DNA from: Pyxicephalus adspersus
Lineage: Eukaryota > Chordata > Amphibia > Anura > Pyxicephalidae
Direction: 5' to 3'
Assembly: GCF_032062135.1 (NCBI RefSeq)
Contig: NC_092859.1
Span: forward strand, 51,895,193 to 51,959,192
Length of the DNA: 64,000 bases
In this document: piece by piece, positions 11,121 through 21,719 of the stretch
Layout: the number at the start of each line of letters is the position of its first letter
Position numbering within the stretch: position 1 is the stretch's first letter
Position numbers and translations under genes: made by a program
Notes under the pieces: model-generated
Seen by the model: only the letters and a program-made list of their open reading frames with translations
What the model was told of the DNA's origin: nothing
Database searches by the model: none

Positions 11121-12079
11121 TTTTCTAAAGAAAAGCCCATACTAACTGATGGGGTGTGTACAAGTTAGCAGGTAAAATGATCGCTTTTGGAGCACAGTTA
11201 ACAGCAGTGTGTGCAAAGGCTACTTGTTATATTCTGCAGCCTAACAACTCACTGTGTTGAAACCTTTATATACCTACCTATACGTTGTGTATATATTTTA
11301 TTGACTTGAATTTTTCAGGGTACATCATATCAATTAGTACCCACAATTTCAGCCCCCCCAGCTTTAAAAAATTTCAAGATATAGGGGCAAAAGTTTAAAA
11401 ACGTGAAAATACAGCATTGCAGGTGCTGTTTTAAAAGCAAGTGCACCTAGGTGCCAGAAACTGAAAATGCAAATTGGGGACCCCCAGGGCCACTTACATA
11501 GTAAGAAACATTGGGCAGGGGTCCCTAAATTTATACCTACCTGTCACAAAACTTTAGTTGTCATACTATATTACCCAATCTGCCTCCCTCCTTTGAACCT
11601 CAGTTTCTCCAGAATGTGGATGTGTAGGAAACTGAAAATGAATATGCAAGTGGGGGGTATTTGTGGCTAATGGCACCTAAAATTTCATTACCGTGGCATC
11701 ATCAGAACATAAAAATTTCTGCCCAGTTTCACACAACTGCCCCTTCCAATACTAGTATCCCAATTTCTCTGGAATGGAGAAGTGCAGGTGAACAAAATTC
11801 TAGATGCTACTGGGAGACACTTGTGGCTAACACCCCCTAAAATTCATTACTATGGCATCAATAGAACATAGAGAAATCTGCCCTTCAAAATGCACAGCAC
11901 TACTACACAGAATTGTAAACTTCGATACCTTGAACCCCAATTTCTCAAGATGTATGAAACCAAAAAATGTTGGTGCTACTGGGGCACACTTGAGGCCAAC
12001 TTCTCTGAATTTTTATCATGCACCACTAGAACATAAACTATTATGTGTAATATGGCATCACATTTTGATGGGAAAGATT

Positions 12080-12880
12080 ATGTTTTTTTTTTTAGGTTCG
12101 AACATAAGGTCAAAATCAAACAACAACAAATCACATACAACAATAGCAGGTTAACAACCAGAATTAAAAGTTTATAGCCAGTTTTCTGGTATGTGGAGCT
12201 AATTGAGGAGGACTGTGCTATTTGTAAAAGTTTTTCTACCTGCGTTGGAGAGGGAGAAATGTTTGGATCTGGTGCCCACTTCCACAAGTAAGGCGGTTTA
12301 TAGTCCGCATGAGGTGCAATAAGGTCAGAGAGTTTAGAGACCAAGTGGCGCAAGGGGCCCTGATTTATACATAATTTTTCGAACTCAGAGTTCTGTGAAA
12401 ATTGTTCAGACTTAGAAGGGAGTTTAGAAAATGGTGGAGCTGTTGGGTTTTTCAGAACCCCAGGGTCCTATAGATATCTGACGTATTCATCCCCACCAGG
12501 GTTGGGCAGAATTGTTCCTGGAGAGAAAATGGACACAGTTAGCCGCCAGATCAGTGATAGCTTTAAAGCTGGGATCAGTAATGCCGTGTTGGAATTTAGG
12601 ATTGACAATTATGGGATAGAGTGGTGAGAGGCTAGGTGAAAATCCGGGTTGGGCCTAAAATTTCTCAAATAAAGCAAAGTGCCCCCTATAGTTGGATTAG
12701 CCCGTAGGGAGGATGTTGTTGTGTCGTCACTCTAAGGCAGAGCAGTCAGGTGTATTTTGGTATAGGATTGTTCCTTAACTATCCACAGTTTCTATTTAGC
12801 ATGTCTAAACCACTCTACCACTCTGCCCAGGTGTACCGCCACATAACAAAATGAAGGGTCTGGCACTCCCCCGAGCTTAT
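12080..12880 (-). mobile_element. L1-type LINE ORF2 C-terminal fragment, antisense
   Basis: The minus strand encodes RHLVSKLSDLIAPHADYK, then PPYLWKWAPDPNISPS, the L1 ORF2 C-terminal region after reverse transcriptase. The nucleotide sequence matches 61915-62430 over most of its length (for example GGTCCTATAxATATCTGACxTATTCATCCCC). It sits at the centre of the large inverted repeat. Confidence 0.75.
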
Positions 12881-12988
12881 GTTTTGATTATGCTATAGTC
12901 ATGAAATTTTAAGGTGTTAGCCTCAAATGTCCCCCACTTACACCTAGATTTTTGATTTTGTACACCTCCCTGTTCCAGAGAAATAGGG

Positions 12989-13687
12989 TGTCACAGATCC
13001 CTGCAAGTCCAGGGCATCTGTGCCTCCTTCTGGCTCACCCACCTTGCACTCCCCTGCTGCCAGCACCAACTCTGCTTCTGGATCCAACTCTCTGCACACT
13101 TCCTGGTCCAGGTTATGTGACTCTCAATCAGCTGCTCCCTTGCCCCAGAGGACTAGAGATGGAGACACACTCCATCTGCTGGCAGGCATGTGAACAACAT
13201 CTGAGACACCAGCACTCCCTCTGCTGGTGGGTTTGGTGCCTGCGGCTCACATGACCCACACTCATTACATGACATTCCCTTTTTAAGGAAGTGGCTGGCA
13301 ACAGGAAATTGCCTAGACAAGGAGTCCCTTGTGGTTCTGCTCCCAGGTTTCCACTGCTCTAGTTTCTGCTCTATTTCCTGATCTATTCGTGTACCAACTC
13401 CGGCTTGTTTACTGACGACTCCTGATTGCTGCCTGCACTGACTTTTGGCTTGTTCGACTATTCTTTAGCTCTCGCTCTGGCACTACATTTCTGTTCCTAG
13501 TTAGCAGTCACATGCCTTGCCCGGCAGGGGGGGCGCAACCTGGCAGCAGCTCGCCGCAAAACAACCTCACCTCTAGAGGCTCTGGAGAAGACCAAGCTAC
13601 TACTTAGACCCTGCGCCCCGTGCACGTCTCCACCCACTGGGTTGGTGACAAAGAAGGTCCACCACTTTGCCCTGTGGAGCTGTGACA
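12989..13687 (+). mobile_element. solo LTR of a Ty3/gypsy-type element with 5-bp TSD
   Basis: The element begins TGTCACAGATCCC and ends GGAGCTGTGACA, giving TG...CA termini in a longer inverted pair. TAGGG occurs immediately before (12984-12988) and after (13688-13692), a perfect 5-bp target duplication. Its 3' part (AGAGGCTCTGGAGAAGACC and flanks) is shared with 25720-25760, and the 17243-17775 segment is related. The insertion interrupts the right arm of the large inverted repeat. Confidence 0.88.
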
Positions 13688-14702
13688 TAGGGGTTCAAGT
13701 ATTGAAAGGATACAGTCATGTGTAACATGGCAGCACATGGGCAGATTTTTTCATGTTCTGATGATGCCATGGTGATAAAATTTTAGGAATAATTAACTAC
13801 AAGTGTCCCCCACTACCACCTACATTTTGGTTTTGTACACCCCACCATTCTAGAGAAATTCAAGATAGAAAAGTGAAGAAGTATGTGTTGGCAGTGCGAT
13901 CTGTTTTAATGATGCCTATTAAATGTACCATACAATATATCCTCCCATATCCGGGAGGGTGTGAACCCCATTTTTACTGCAAAAGTTACTTCCAGACAAA
14001 CTGGGGCCCAAAAAAGGCATCTGACCAGTTATGTGCGACAGTTTAATTTTTGTGATGTTCATGTGATGATGCCATAGTAATGAACACCCTTATTTTCCCC
14101 ACTTCCCCATTCCAATGAAATTTAGGGTTCAAATATTGGAAGGGTACAGTCATGTATAACAGATCAGCACGTTTTGATAGGTAGAGTCTTCCACAACTAT
14201 AGTGATTTTTTACCTGCACTTTTCACCACCTTTTTGGTCACATAGGCACACTTTTAAAACAACACCTGCAATTTTAACTTTTCATAATTCTTTAAAGCTA
14301 CCTGAAAATTTTAAGATCAGCACATGTGCACTACGATACCTGGGGTGTTGCAATAATAGGTTCAACCTTAAAGAACACAGACTACCTCACTGTATTCTTT
14401 ATGATAAACTTAGACTAAATTATTGATGCTCTTGTAAATCACGATGAGGTAGTTACTTTTATCAGATCTCTCAATAAAGTTGATGTTTTTATATATACTT
14501 ATAATATGATAACATCCAAAACAAACATCTTTGCTTTGAACCAATCCTTGTCTAAGGTTTATTGGTTTTTGAATTTTGTAACTGACCAGGGGTGGGTTGG
14601 ACATTATAACTCCTGTGAGGGGTGAATAGATTTTCTGCCTTGAGCCTGTTTATTTCTCCTGACTTGTCTTGTGTTAATTTATTTATTTATTTTGTTTTTC
14701 AG

Positions 14703-14862
14703 CTGTCTATTCACCTAAAAATGATGATATCCTAAAGATAAAAAGTCACAGAAGGAAGAAAGGAAAAGGTCGGAAGAGGAATCCATGTCTAAGGAAATAC
14801 AAAGACTTTTGCATTCATGGAGAATGTCGATACCTTAAAGAGCAGAAATCACCATCCTGTGT
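14703..14862 (+). CDS. HBEGF: HBEGF exon 3: heparin-binding region and first five EGF cysteines
   Basis: The 160-bp exon follows a polypyrimidine tract and AG at 14701-14702 and ends before a GTATGT donor at 14863. It begins with two bases completing a split codon, then 52 codons. About 15 propeptide residues precede a basic run (SHRRKKGKGRKRNP) that matches the heparin-binding motif of HB-EGF. The EGF domain then starts with CLRKYKDFCIHGEC, almost identical to human, and five of its six cysteines lie here or in the split codon region just after. Relative to human it has R for K122, L for V124, Q for L127 and S for A129. The exon ends two bases into a Val codon. The residue comparison relies on remembered human HB-EGF; the sequence match itself is unambiguous. 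Confidence 0.96.
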
Positions 14863-16430
14863 GTATGTAAAGATTTTATTTATTTTTTTAGTAAAGGCCT
14901 CATCTATTAAAAAAAATCATCTAGATCATTGCAGACTTTTTACATTACTATTACATTGGTTTGTCAAATGTATATAAAAAATGACACAGCATAGAATACA
15001 GTGGAATACAGTTTAATTCTTTATTCTCCAAAATATTAAAAATAATAGAAAAGTAAATACTAAAATGTTAAATTTATATTTGGTATACAACCTCTTAGTG
15101 TTATTAAAAGTACTTTTGATTTCAATATGCACCCAATTTTGTTTTTCAAGAACACTTCCAAAAAATGTTAATTTGACTTTCATGCAACAATACAGTCCAC
15201 TGAAAGACTTTAGAATTTTAACTTTTTTGCTTGTGTTTAGGAACTTCTACAACTTTTCACAGGTTTACTATAGTGAGTGTTTTGTGTTTGTTGATACAAT
15301 GTCAAGGATGCTGGGTTGCTTGGAAATAAAGTTAGTGTTCTATTGCAACAATGAGAGTGGGTATAGCATTGTAGTTGGAAAACTGTTTAGCATTTACTTT
15401 TAAGAACTTGTGCTATAGGACAAGGAACAGATATTATTTTAAAATATATTATGATAAAATCCTTGGAGGATTTATAATTAATTTTAGAAAGTACAGCTTC
15501 ATGTTGGAGCCCAATTCCAGACAATTTCCTATTTTCCCTTCCCCTTGCGAAGTGTCCAACTGAAACATGATCTGATCCTTCATATTGGTGCAAAAATATT
15601 TTAATTACAGTTGTCTCGTTCCACAAAACTACTAGCAGATTTTCCAACATTTCCTGTCTTGAAGGACATTTCCACATAAACGGCAATATTAAACTTAAAG
15701 GTTAAAAGTGTACCAAAAGTTCCCCTTTATGTTTTGCATTAACTGGAAGATTATTGTTGCAAAAACGAACAGGCAATGTCTTGCCTGTCTAATGCGTCTT
15801 ACCTGCCTGATCGCACCAGGTTTCTGAGGTCAAATGTGAGCTGGGCATGTGCATTGTCAGCTTTGGTTGCCAGGTTGGCAGTCCCTTCCCTTGTAGGTGC
15901 CTGGATGAATAAACTCCTGTTCAGAAGTTACATCATCTTGGCATATCCAATCAAGATGGCCAAAGATTGTCCTGAAAAGAAAGAAGTAAAGAGAGATGGT
16001 GATGCCTAGTTCTGGAATGTGGATAGGTGAGTTGCATGAATTTTGTTCAATTTTAAGGGGTTAAATAATACATACAATGCAAGATGGATGCAAAAAGGTT
16101 TTAATCCAATAGACAATAAATCAATGCATTGTGGAGGACCAAGCTGCATTTTCCTTTATTAGGACTGAACTACAATCCAATAGCTCAAACCCGAAAAACA
16201 AGATCTTCAGAATCTTTGAAGAATTTCTTCACTTGTTGTTTTGTAATTGGCTGAATTATGTAAACAATACTGCCACCTGGGTTCCTGTCACATTTGACAC
16301 AAGGAGATGAATAGATGCACATGACATGCAGCATCTGAGTAAGGGACCTAAATAAAACAGTACAAAACTAAGCATTGAGGGAAACAAGACATCGCTGGAT
16401 ATAAAAATAAAAAAAATAATAAAGATTAGT
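14863..16430. other. HBEGF intron 3 start, no element recognised
   Basis: The stretch is AT-rich. A motif pair AACGAACAGGCAATG and TTGCCTGTC near 15762-15790 is locally inverted, and AATCAAGATGGCC near 15947 resembles L1 5' starts. No protein similarity was recognised, including for the 99- and 112-codon open frames in 15065-15690. Confidence 0.35.
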
Positions 16431-16434
16431 AAAA

Positions 16435-17242
16435 ATGATTGTAGGTTGTTTGTCTAAAGATCTTTTCGACCCTTAATATTTACCGACTTACTTATTCCCC
16501 AAGATGAGGTAGTGGATATCGAAAGGTCCTTTAATAAAGGGGGCTTCCAGATTCCAAAATAAGCTTCCCACCCACAGACCCCCACGACACAGGGGTCATG
16601 TTTTGGGGAAGAGGCCCACTCCCCTAACAATGGCCCTTGCCACCTTTTGTCAAAAGCTACATTCTCTTCACTTCCTTCCTTTTTGGGAAAACCAGATTCC
16701 AAAGGACTTTTTATAGATAGGCGAGGGGGCACACATGTTCCTATCCAGGAAATAGAGGGGGACCCATTTTTGTTTCGTTAAAAGCCCTAAAAAGAACATT
16801 GTTAACTTCTATAACAATGAATGCTATTCTGGTGCTAAATAATCATTTGTGTCTGTAACTGACTCTTGGAACTCAACTCTGTTCTCCTCAGTTTTTAAAT
16901 GTTTTGAACTGTTACCTTTCATGGTTCCCACTGAGACCTTTCATAACTAACCTGATCTTGCTTGGTGATGCCTGAATGCTGATTGCTCGGTGGCTTGCAC
17001 CTGTTCCTGTGATCAGTCAGGATGATTATATTCCTATTTAAATCCTGCAGCTTGCCTGATTATTGTGGTTTATTCTATGATCTCACTCACATATTTCTCT
17101 CAACTTTGGCTGCATAACTACTGTTATTGGGACTTCGGCATTAACTCTATCCTGATAGATTACTTGATAGACCAGCCTGCTGCTGCCGAGAGTTACTGAA
17201 TACTCTGCCTTTTGTGGGCTCTGGCTACTGGCTCCATACTGT
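16435..17242. other. unclassified, possible retroelement and LTR remnants
   Basis: At 16454-16732 the minus strand encodes RWQGPLLGEWASSPKHDPCV, which loosely resembles DIRS-type polymerase context; I do not trust this. Sequence at 16960-17230 (CACCTGTTCCTGTGATCAG, TATTTAAATCCTGCAGC) has the look of a gypsy LTR promoter region. Confidence 0.25.
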
Positions 17243-17775
17243 GTGTCACACTTACCTCTTTCTCTCTAAAGCGCAGGCGTCTCTCTCCTGCACATGTAGG
17301 CGGATCTAACTCTGGGTATGCCTACACAAGCTGTATCTGTTTCGCCCAACCCACCGGCCAATTTAAAAATTAGCCTCTTAATCATCGCTGGCTATTTAAC
17401 TAGCTCAGACACAGCACTCAGCGTTCATGCAACATGTCTCCACTAGTGCCGAGCCCCTATCTAGCTGAGCTCCTGTACATCTGTTGCTCAGTTCAGTGTT
17501 TCCTCTGTTCAGCTCTTGTGTTAACCCCTTGTTGCCCAGTCTGTTGTTTCCAGCCAATTCCCTTGTGCTTTTTCAGGGTTCCTCTCTATCTGTGGATATT
17601 CCTGTGTCACCTGTGCCTCCTGTTGCTTCCAGTTTTTCCTGTGTTCCCTGTGTCAGCAGTGGCCCCTGTGTTATTGGTGTCTGTTTCCGGGATACATGGT
17701 ATTTGACCCCCGACCTGTGATTTGACCTCTTTTGCTTGCTGCCTGCCTTGGCCCCGGCCTTAGGGGTCTAATGCT
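17243..17775 (+). mobile_element. LTR fragment related to the 25345 LTR
   Basis: It begins with TGTCACACTTACC. It shares with 25350-25620 the blocks GCATGCCT, CTGTGCCTCCTGTTGCTTCC, GTGGCCCCTGTGT, GGTATTTGACCCC and GCTTGCTGCC. These are old copies of one LTR family. No target duplication was found and the 3' end is unclear. Confidence 0.55.
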
Positions 17776-17779
17776 GAAT

Positions 17780-18440
17780 AATAAGGGGATGTTCTTCTCT
17801 TTTTCTGCCCACCTGTTGGCAACAAATTTTTAAAGAGTGGCATTGTGCTAGTGCTGAATAAAGAAGGGTAGCCCCTCCCTTCTTCTGCCCTCCTGGCCCT
17901 CCTTTTCTAGCTGTCAGCCCTTATCCACATGACTGCTAGGGCATTAAGTCCGTACGTAGCTGTCACCTGGATCATGGCCAGATATTCAGTATTATTCTAG
18001 CCATTCAGGGAACAAAGTGACAGTATGAATATATTCCTGTGTCAAGAAATGCACTGACCATTCAGGTCAGTACAGGTAAAAAGAAAAACTTAGGATGAGT
18101 AGGGAATCTTTTGATATGACATAAAATGGGTGTATAAAATCAGGTAATAAAGGTTGGATAAGTATTACATTTTCTGCTGGTTAATTAAATTGATATTTTT
18201 TAGGGCATCCAGTGACATAATATGCAGCAATCCTACAATAAAAATATATAACTTAAAAATATATTAATGATGCTGAGTGTAGATGGTTCATATAAATGAA
18301 AAACTTTATAAACAGGGATCTTCCAATCTAGTGAATCTGTAGCAAAACAAAAAATACATATTATACTTAACAATAATACATATTATTGATAAGTAATGAG
18401 ATTTGAATCTAAATACTTATACCTTGGGTGTGGGTATACT
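17780..18440. other. unclassified intronic stretch
   Basis: A short local duplication (ATAAxxxGGxTGxxCTTCTxTTTTCTGCCC at about 17780 and 17858) is the only structure I noticed. There is no coding similarity. Confidence 0.3.
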
Positions 18441-18444
18441 CGAT

Positions 18445-18770
18445 CTAAGGCAGAGAATGTAATAAAGCTTGTATAAGAACATGGTAATTTATGGGGTTCA
18501 TTATATTTGTAGTAGAATGGATATGTTCATATAATTTTTTTTTAAATGCTCCTTTGGTTTTACCTATAAAAAAATTTACACATTTAAATGTGACATTTTT
18601 CTGATTGTTGAACAATCCACAAAATATGGTAGTCTTTGTTTGAAACGATGTTGTACAAGTTAGGTTTTGACTTTTTTTGAGAATTTTTTTGTTATATTTA
18701 TAAATATAAATTATCCCACCTACTATCTTGCCAACTCCAAAAAGAAGCACTGTGGTGTTGAACTATGTTT
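18445..18770 (-). pseudogene. Penelope-like element, GIY-YIG endonuclease relic
   Basis: A 101-codon open frame on the minus strand encodes CTTSF, then KCVNFFIGKTKGAFKKKLYE and HIHS. This matches the linker and GIY-YIG region that ends Penelope-like polymerases (usual form CPCGxxYVGKTKRxxxxRxxEH). The GIY and YIG signature residues have drifted. No reverse transcriptase is attached. It is not a host SLX1-type nuclease because the flanks are transposons. Confidence 0.6.
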
Positions 18771-18779
18771 AGATAAGCA

Positions 18780-19410
18780 TGTTTAATCAGAAATCCTGGG
18801 GGCAGATTTTACTTGGTTCAGTTTACTATGCTCCCACCTCAGGACAAATGGCATTTTTCATGGAATTGTTTATTAGGGCCATGCATAAGATACAGGTAAT
18901 CTACTCTGGCCTGGAATCAATTTCTGGACACACTTAGAATTCCTTGCCATTGACATCCACCCAGAGTCTTATCTATGATGGCATGATCTGGTCGATATCT
19001 GGAGGGAGATGAACCCCTTGTCAGGGACTTCACATTTTACTCCAAAGCCCATAGACACTGCTCCAGAATTTACCATGTCTTCATGCTGGCCTCAATTATT
19101 CCATTGGTCTCCAAAGCACCCCAGGTATCCGCTACATGGTTGGATCATTCAGGGTTCAACTTCGCAGGATGGGGGGGAGACCATCTGGCTTTGGTCCGCA
19201 GATTATTGACAGCCGACCAGTTGAATGACAAATTAGTGTGCATAGAGATAGAATCCACGCTAGATGGTTTCTTTCTTCTTAACAAACGAGGATACCTCCC
19301 CTGAAATCCCTGAAATTACTGAGAATTACCCCAGGGGATTCCTCATCCCTTCCTGCATCCAGCGATGCCAGGAGAACCAAGTGAAGGACAGAGAAACTGT
19401 TCATAAAAAA
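18780..19410 (+). mobile_element. L1-type LINE, endonuclease fragment
   Basis: Across frames the + strand encodes SVYYAPTSGQMAFFMELF, DLVDIWREMNPLS and HVFMLASIIPLVSKAP, then ATWLDHSG, the C-terminal half of the L1 endonuclease. It continues briefly toward the reverse transcriptase (DKLVCIEIESTLDGFFL). It stops where a second L1 copy begins near 19410. Confidence 0.75.
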
Positions 19411-20705
19411 AGCTCCATCCAAGGCAGCAGCAGTCAAGATGGCCACTCCTTCACACATGGTCACTCAAGAATCACAGCAGGTAGCCCTGGATCTCTTACA
19501 AGTCCTGCTTTCCATACTGCAAACATCCCAGCCTGTTTCTCCAGGGGGATATTCTGCTCTACTCTCACTATCTGCTGACCAAGCAGCTCTGCTGAAAGCT
19601 ATATGGGACATGCTACACAAGGCCCTGGATGCCACCTTATAGGGAGCTAAAATAGCATTTCTCCAAAGAATTTAAGGAGCTGGGCTATAGTACAAAACAA
19701 CTTGAAGGTAGGATGGATGATGTTACTACTGTTCTTGAAGGTCATGAGGAAGAAATTGATGCTTTAAAGACTGAAACCCAGTCCCTGCATAACCAGCTGG
19801 AAGACACTAAAAATAGGGTGCAACGCTCCAGTAACCACATTTGGGGTATTCCTGAATCAGTCAGTGACCTACAATCCACTGTTACAGCCCTGTTTCAGGA
19901 GCTGGTACCTAACATCCCTATGGAATGCCTGGAATTTGATAACATCTACAGGGCCCTCTCCAGACCACATCCGATTGCCCCCAAGGGACATTATCATGAA
20001 ATTACACTATTATCGCACAAAGGATACCCTTCTTAAAACTGCCAGGGAAGGTGACATGATGTCATTCCAGGGATATAATTATCAGCTTTTCACTGACCTG
20101 GCACCATCTACAATCAAGAAATGCAGAGAAAGGAAACCTGTGGTTGCCGTTCTGCAAAAGAAGCAAATGCATTTCCAATGTGGGTTCCCTTTTAAGATCA
20201 TCTTCACCTACAGAGATAATCAATACTGGGCGACTATTCCAGCTGATTTGAAAACCATCTTAGAAATGTTGGACTCCTTCCTTCAGAACCTGCACCAAGC
20301 CACTTCAGCAAGGGCCAATCTTCAACCTCAGCAACACCTCTAGATCAACCCCCAGGCAAATGCAAACCTAAAGGAGATCGCCACTGAATCATACCACCAG
20401 GGTGGAGCTCCAAGGAATTTGGATGAAAGATTCTGAGACTCGAGCCTTCACCGGGCTATCGAGATTCTCTGCATCCTCTACAATGATACCAAATCTTTTT
20501 GAAGTCTTTATATTTGCATTGCACCATGTTGTGGGTTGTTCTTTCTACCCACCCACGGCGGTGTTGTTTAAATGCTAATTGTTATCCTAAGTTTACATAT
20601 CTGTTCCACGAAAAGCGAATTGTTGTTTTTCAGAGGCCTTTAATGAGGGTACCCTTGTTTACATCCCCAACTGTCTGGTATTGCCACCTTAGTGCCTTAC
20701 GTTAG

Positions 20706-21296
20706 TGTCACGTATAACAGGGAGGGGAGGGTAACAGAAAGGTGTATATACTACTCGGCCTCAAATGATTAGGGGAAAGGGAATGGTCACCCCTTGCAGA
20801 CACCCTAATCTGGTCCTAACTCCTAACCGTATGAGCATCCCCTGATGGTAGGAAAGCTCATACTCAGGAACCTAGGCCCTACCAGCCCTGTATAGCCCTG
20901 GCAGTAGTGTCTGGCTTGAGACTGCTGGTTCCTTCCCCTTTGAAGGACCCAGTGTCTCCCTGAGGCCTAGTAAACAACTAAATAACGCAAAACACCAATA
21001 CACCAAAACACCAAAAGTAAAGCAACTTATCTTATAGCAGATATCAACAGGAACACAGGATGGCTCAACACTCCAGCTATTCACAACCCAACAGTGAATA
21101 TCAACCGCACAGCATGAAGTGTGAGGCCAGACTAAATGGAGGAGCAGTAATGACCAGCAGCTGCACCTGATGCAAGGGGAGTGGTCATTACAAACAACAA
21201 CACAGAAACAAGTAAAACCAAAGAGGCTGTCAGATAATCACATATGCACCTTGTCTGACAGATCCTCAAACTCCTGTCACAGAAGGGACCGTGACA
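20706..21296 (-). mobile_element. solo LTR with perfect 5-bp TSD
   Basis: The segment starts TGTCACGTATAAC and ends GGGACCGTGACA. GTTAG is duplicated at 20701-20705 and 21297-21301. The terminal heptamers TGTCACG and CGTGACA are inverted, so strand is uncertain. Read on the minus strand it looks more like a gypsy LTR (TGTCACGGTCCC start). No internal retroviral sequence is attached. It disrupts the L1 between ORF1 and ORF2. Confidence 0.88.
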
Positions 21297-21371
21297 GTTA
21301 GTGCCTAATGCTTTAATACACTATTTGGGGCTGCAGGCCTGAAGGTTTGGAACCTGAGGCCACTACTATAC

Positions 21372-21719
21372 TTAACCTCCCTGGCGATATTCCGGAGTGT
21401 GGCTCAGGGTGGACCCATACCAAAAGCGGTAACCCCGAAGTTGGAATTGCCAGGGAGTTGCCGGACGGGCATATGCGTAACCTGGCGATGCCTAGCCGGG
21501 ATCTGCGTCCTCGCTTGTGTAGGATGAGGACCCGAGGCCAGGGGAAGCCTACGCTGGCCAGGCATTTGCTTGCAAGTTTTAGGCTCGAGGATAGCACCAT
21601 TAGGCAGCTAGGCCGGGCGGGAATTTAGGCCGGGTGAGAATTTCGAAATAATGAGGATTTTTAAATGTACCGCTTACACATTTAAAAATCCTCATTATTC
21701 ATACCGCCAGAAAGGTTAA
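21372..21719. mobile_element. piggyBac-type MITE with TTAA ends and internal hairpin
   Basis: TTAACCTCCCTGGCG at the left and ACCGCCAGAAAGGTTAA at the right form terminal inverted repeats, and TTAA at both edges is the piggyBac target. A perfect 22-bp inverted repeat (21647-21668 with 21678-21699, 9-bp loop) lies just inside the right end. A 92-residue open frame in it is incidental. Confidence 0.88.

Larger units (their letters stand above)
11120..14320. repeat. large inverted repeat of about 150-bp units with nested insertions
   Basis: The left arm (about 11120-12060) carries repeated units containing TTTCTCxxGAATGG, CTACTGGGxxACACTTGTGGC, CCTAAAATTxATTACxATGG and ATCATCAGAACATAAA. The same units recur in reverse complement at about 12880-12988 and 13690-14200. 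The unit head (GCAGGTGxTGTTTTAAAAG) is also inverted at about 14240-14320. Between and within the arms lie an L1 fragment (12090-12870) and a solo LTR (12989-13687). A further partial copy is at 3935-4440. I cannot name the family. Confidence 0.6.

Noticed and set aside
1..14700. Upstream HBEGF exons (signal peptide and propeptide)
   Set aside because: Searched by eye for a frame with the right phase and motifs before 14703 and found none. They are probably beyond the left edge.
15065..15690. Open frames of 99-112 codons in intron 3
   Set aside because: AT-rich, no recognisable motif, no codon bias that I can judge, and no splice context tied to HBEGF.
16454..16732. 92-codon minus-strand frame with weak DIRS resemblance
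   Set aside because: The similarity rests on a few residues and no other DIRS domain is nearby.
18445..18770. Possible host GIY-YIG nuclease exon
   Set aside because: The signature residues have drifted, and there are no splice sites in a fitting frame. The match is best to Penelope-like elements.
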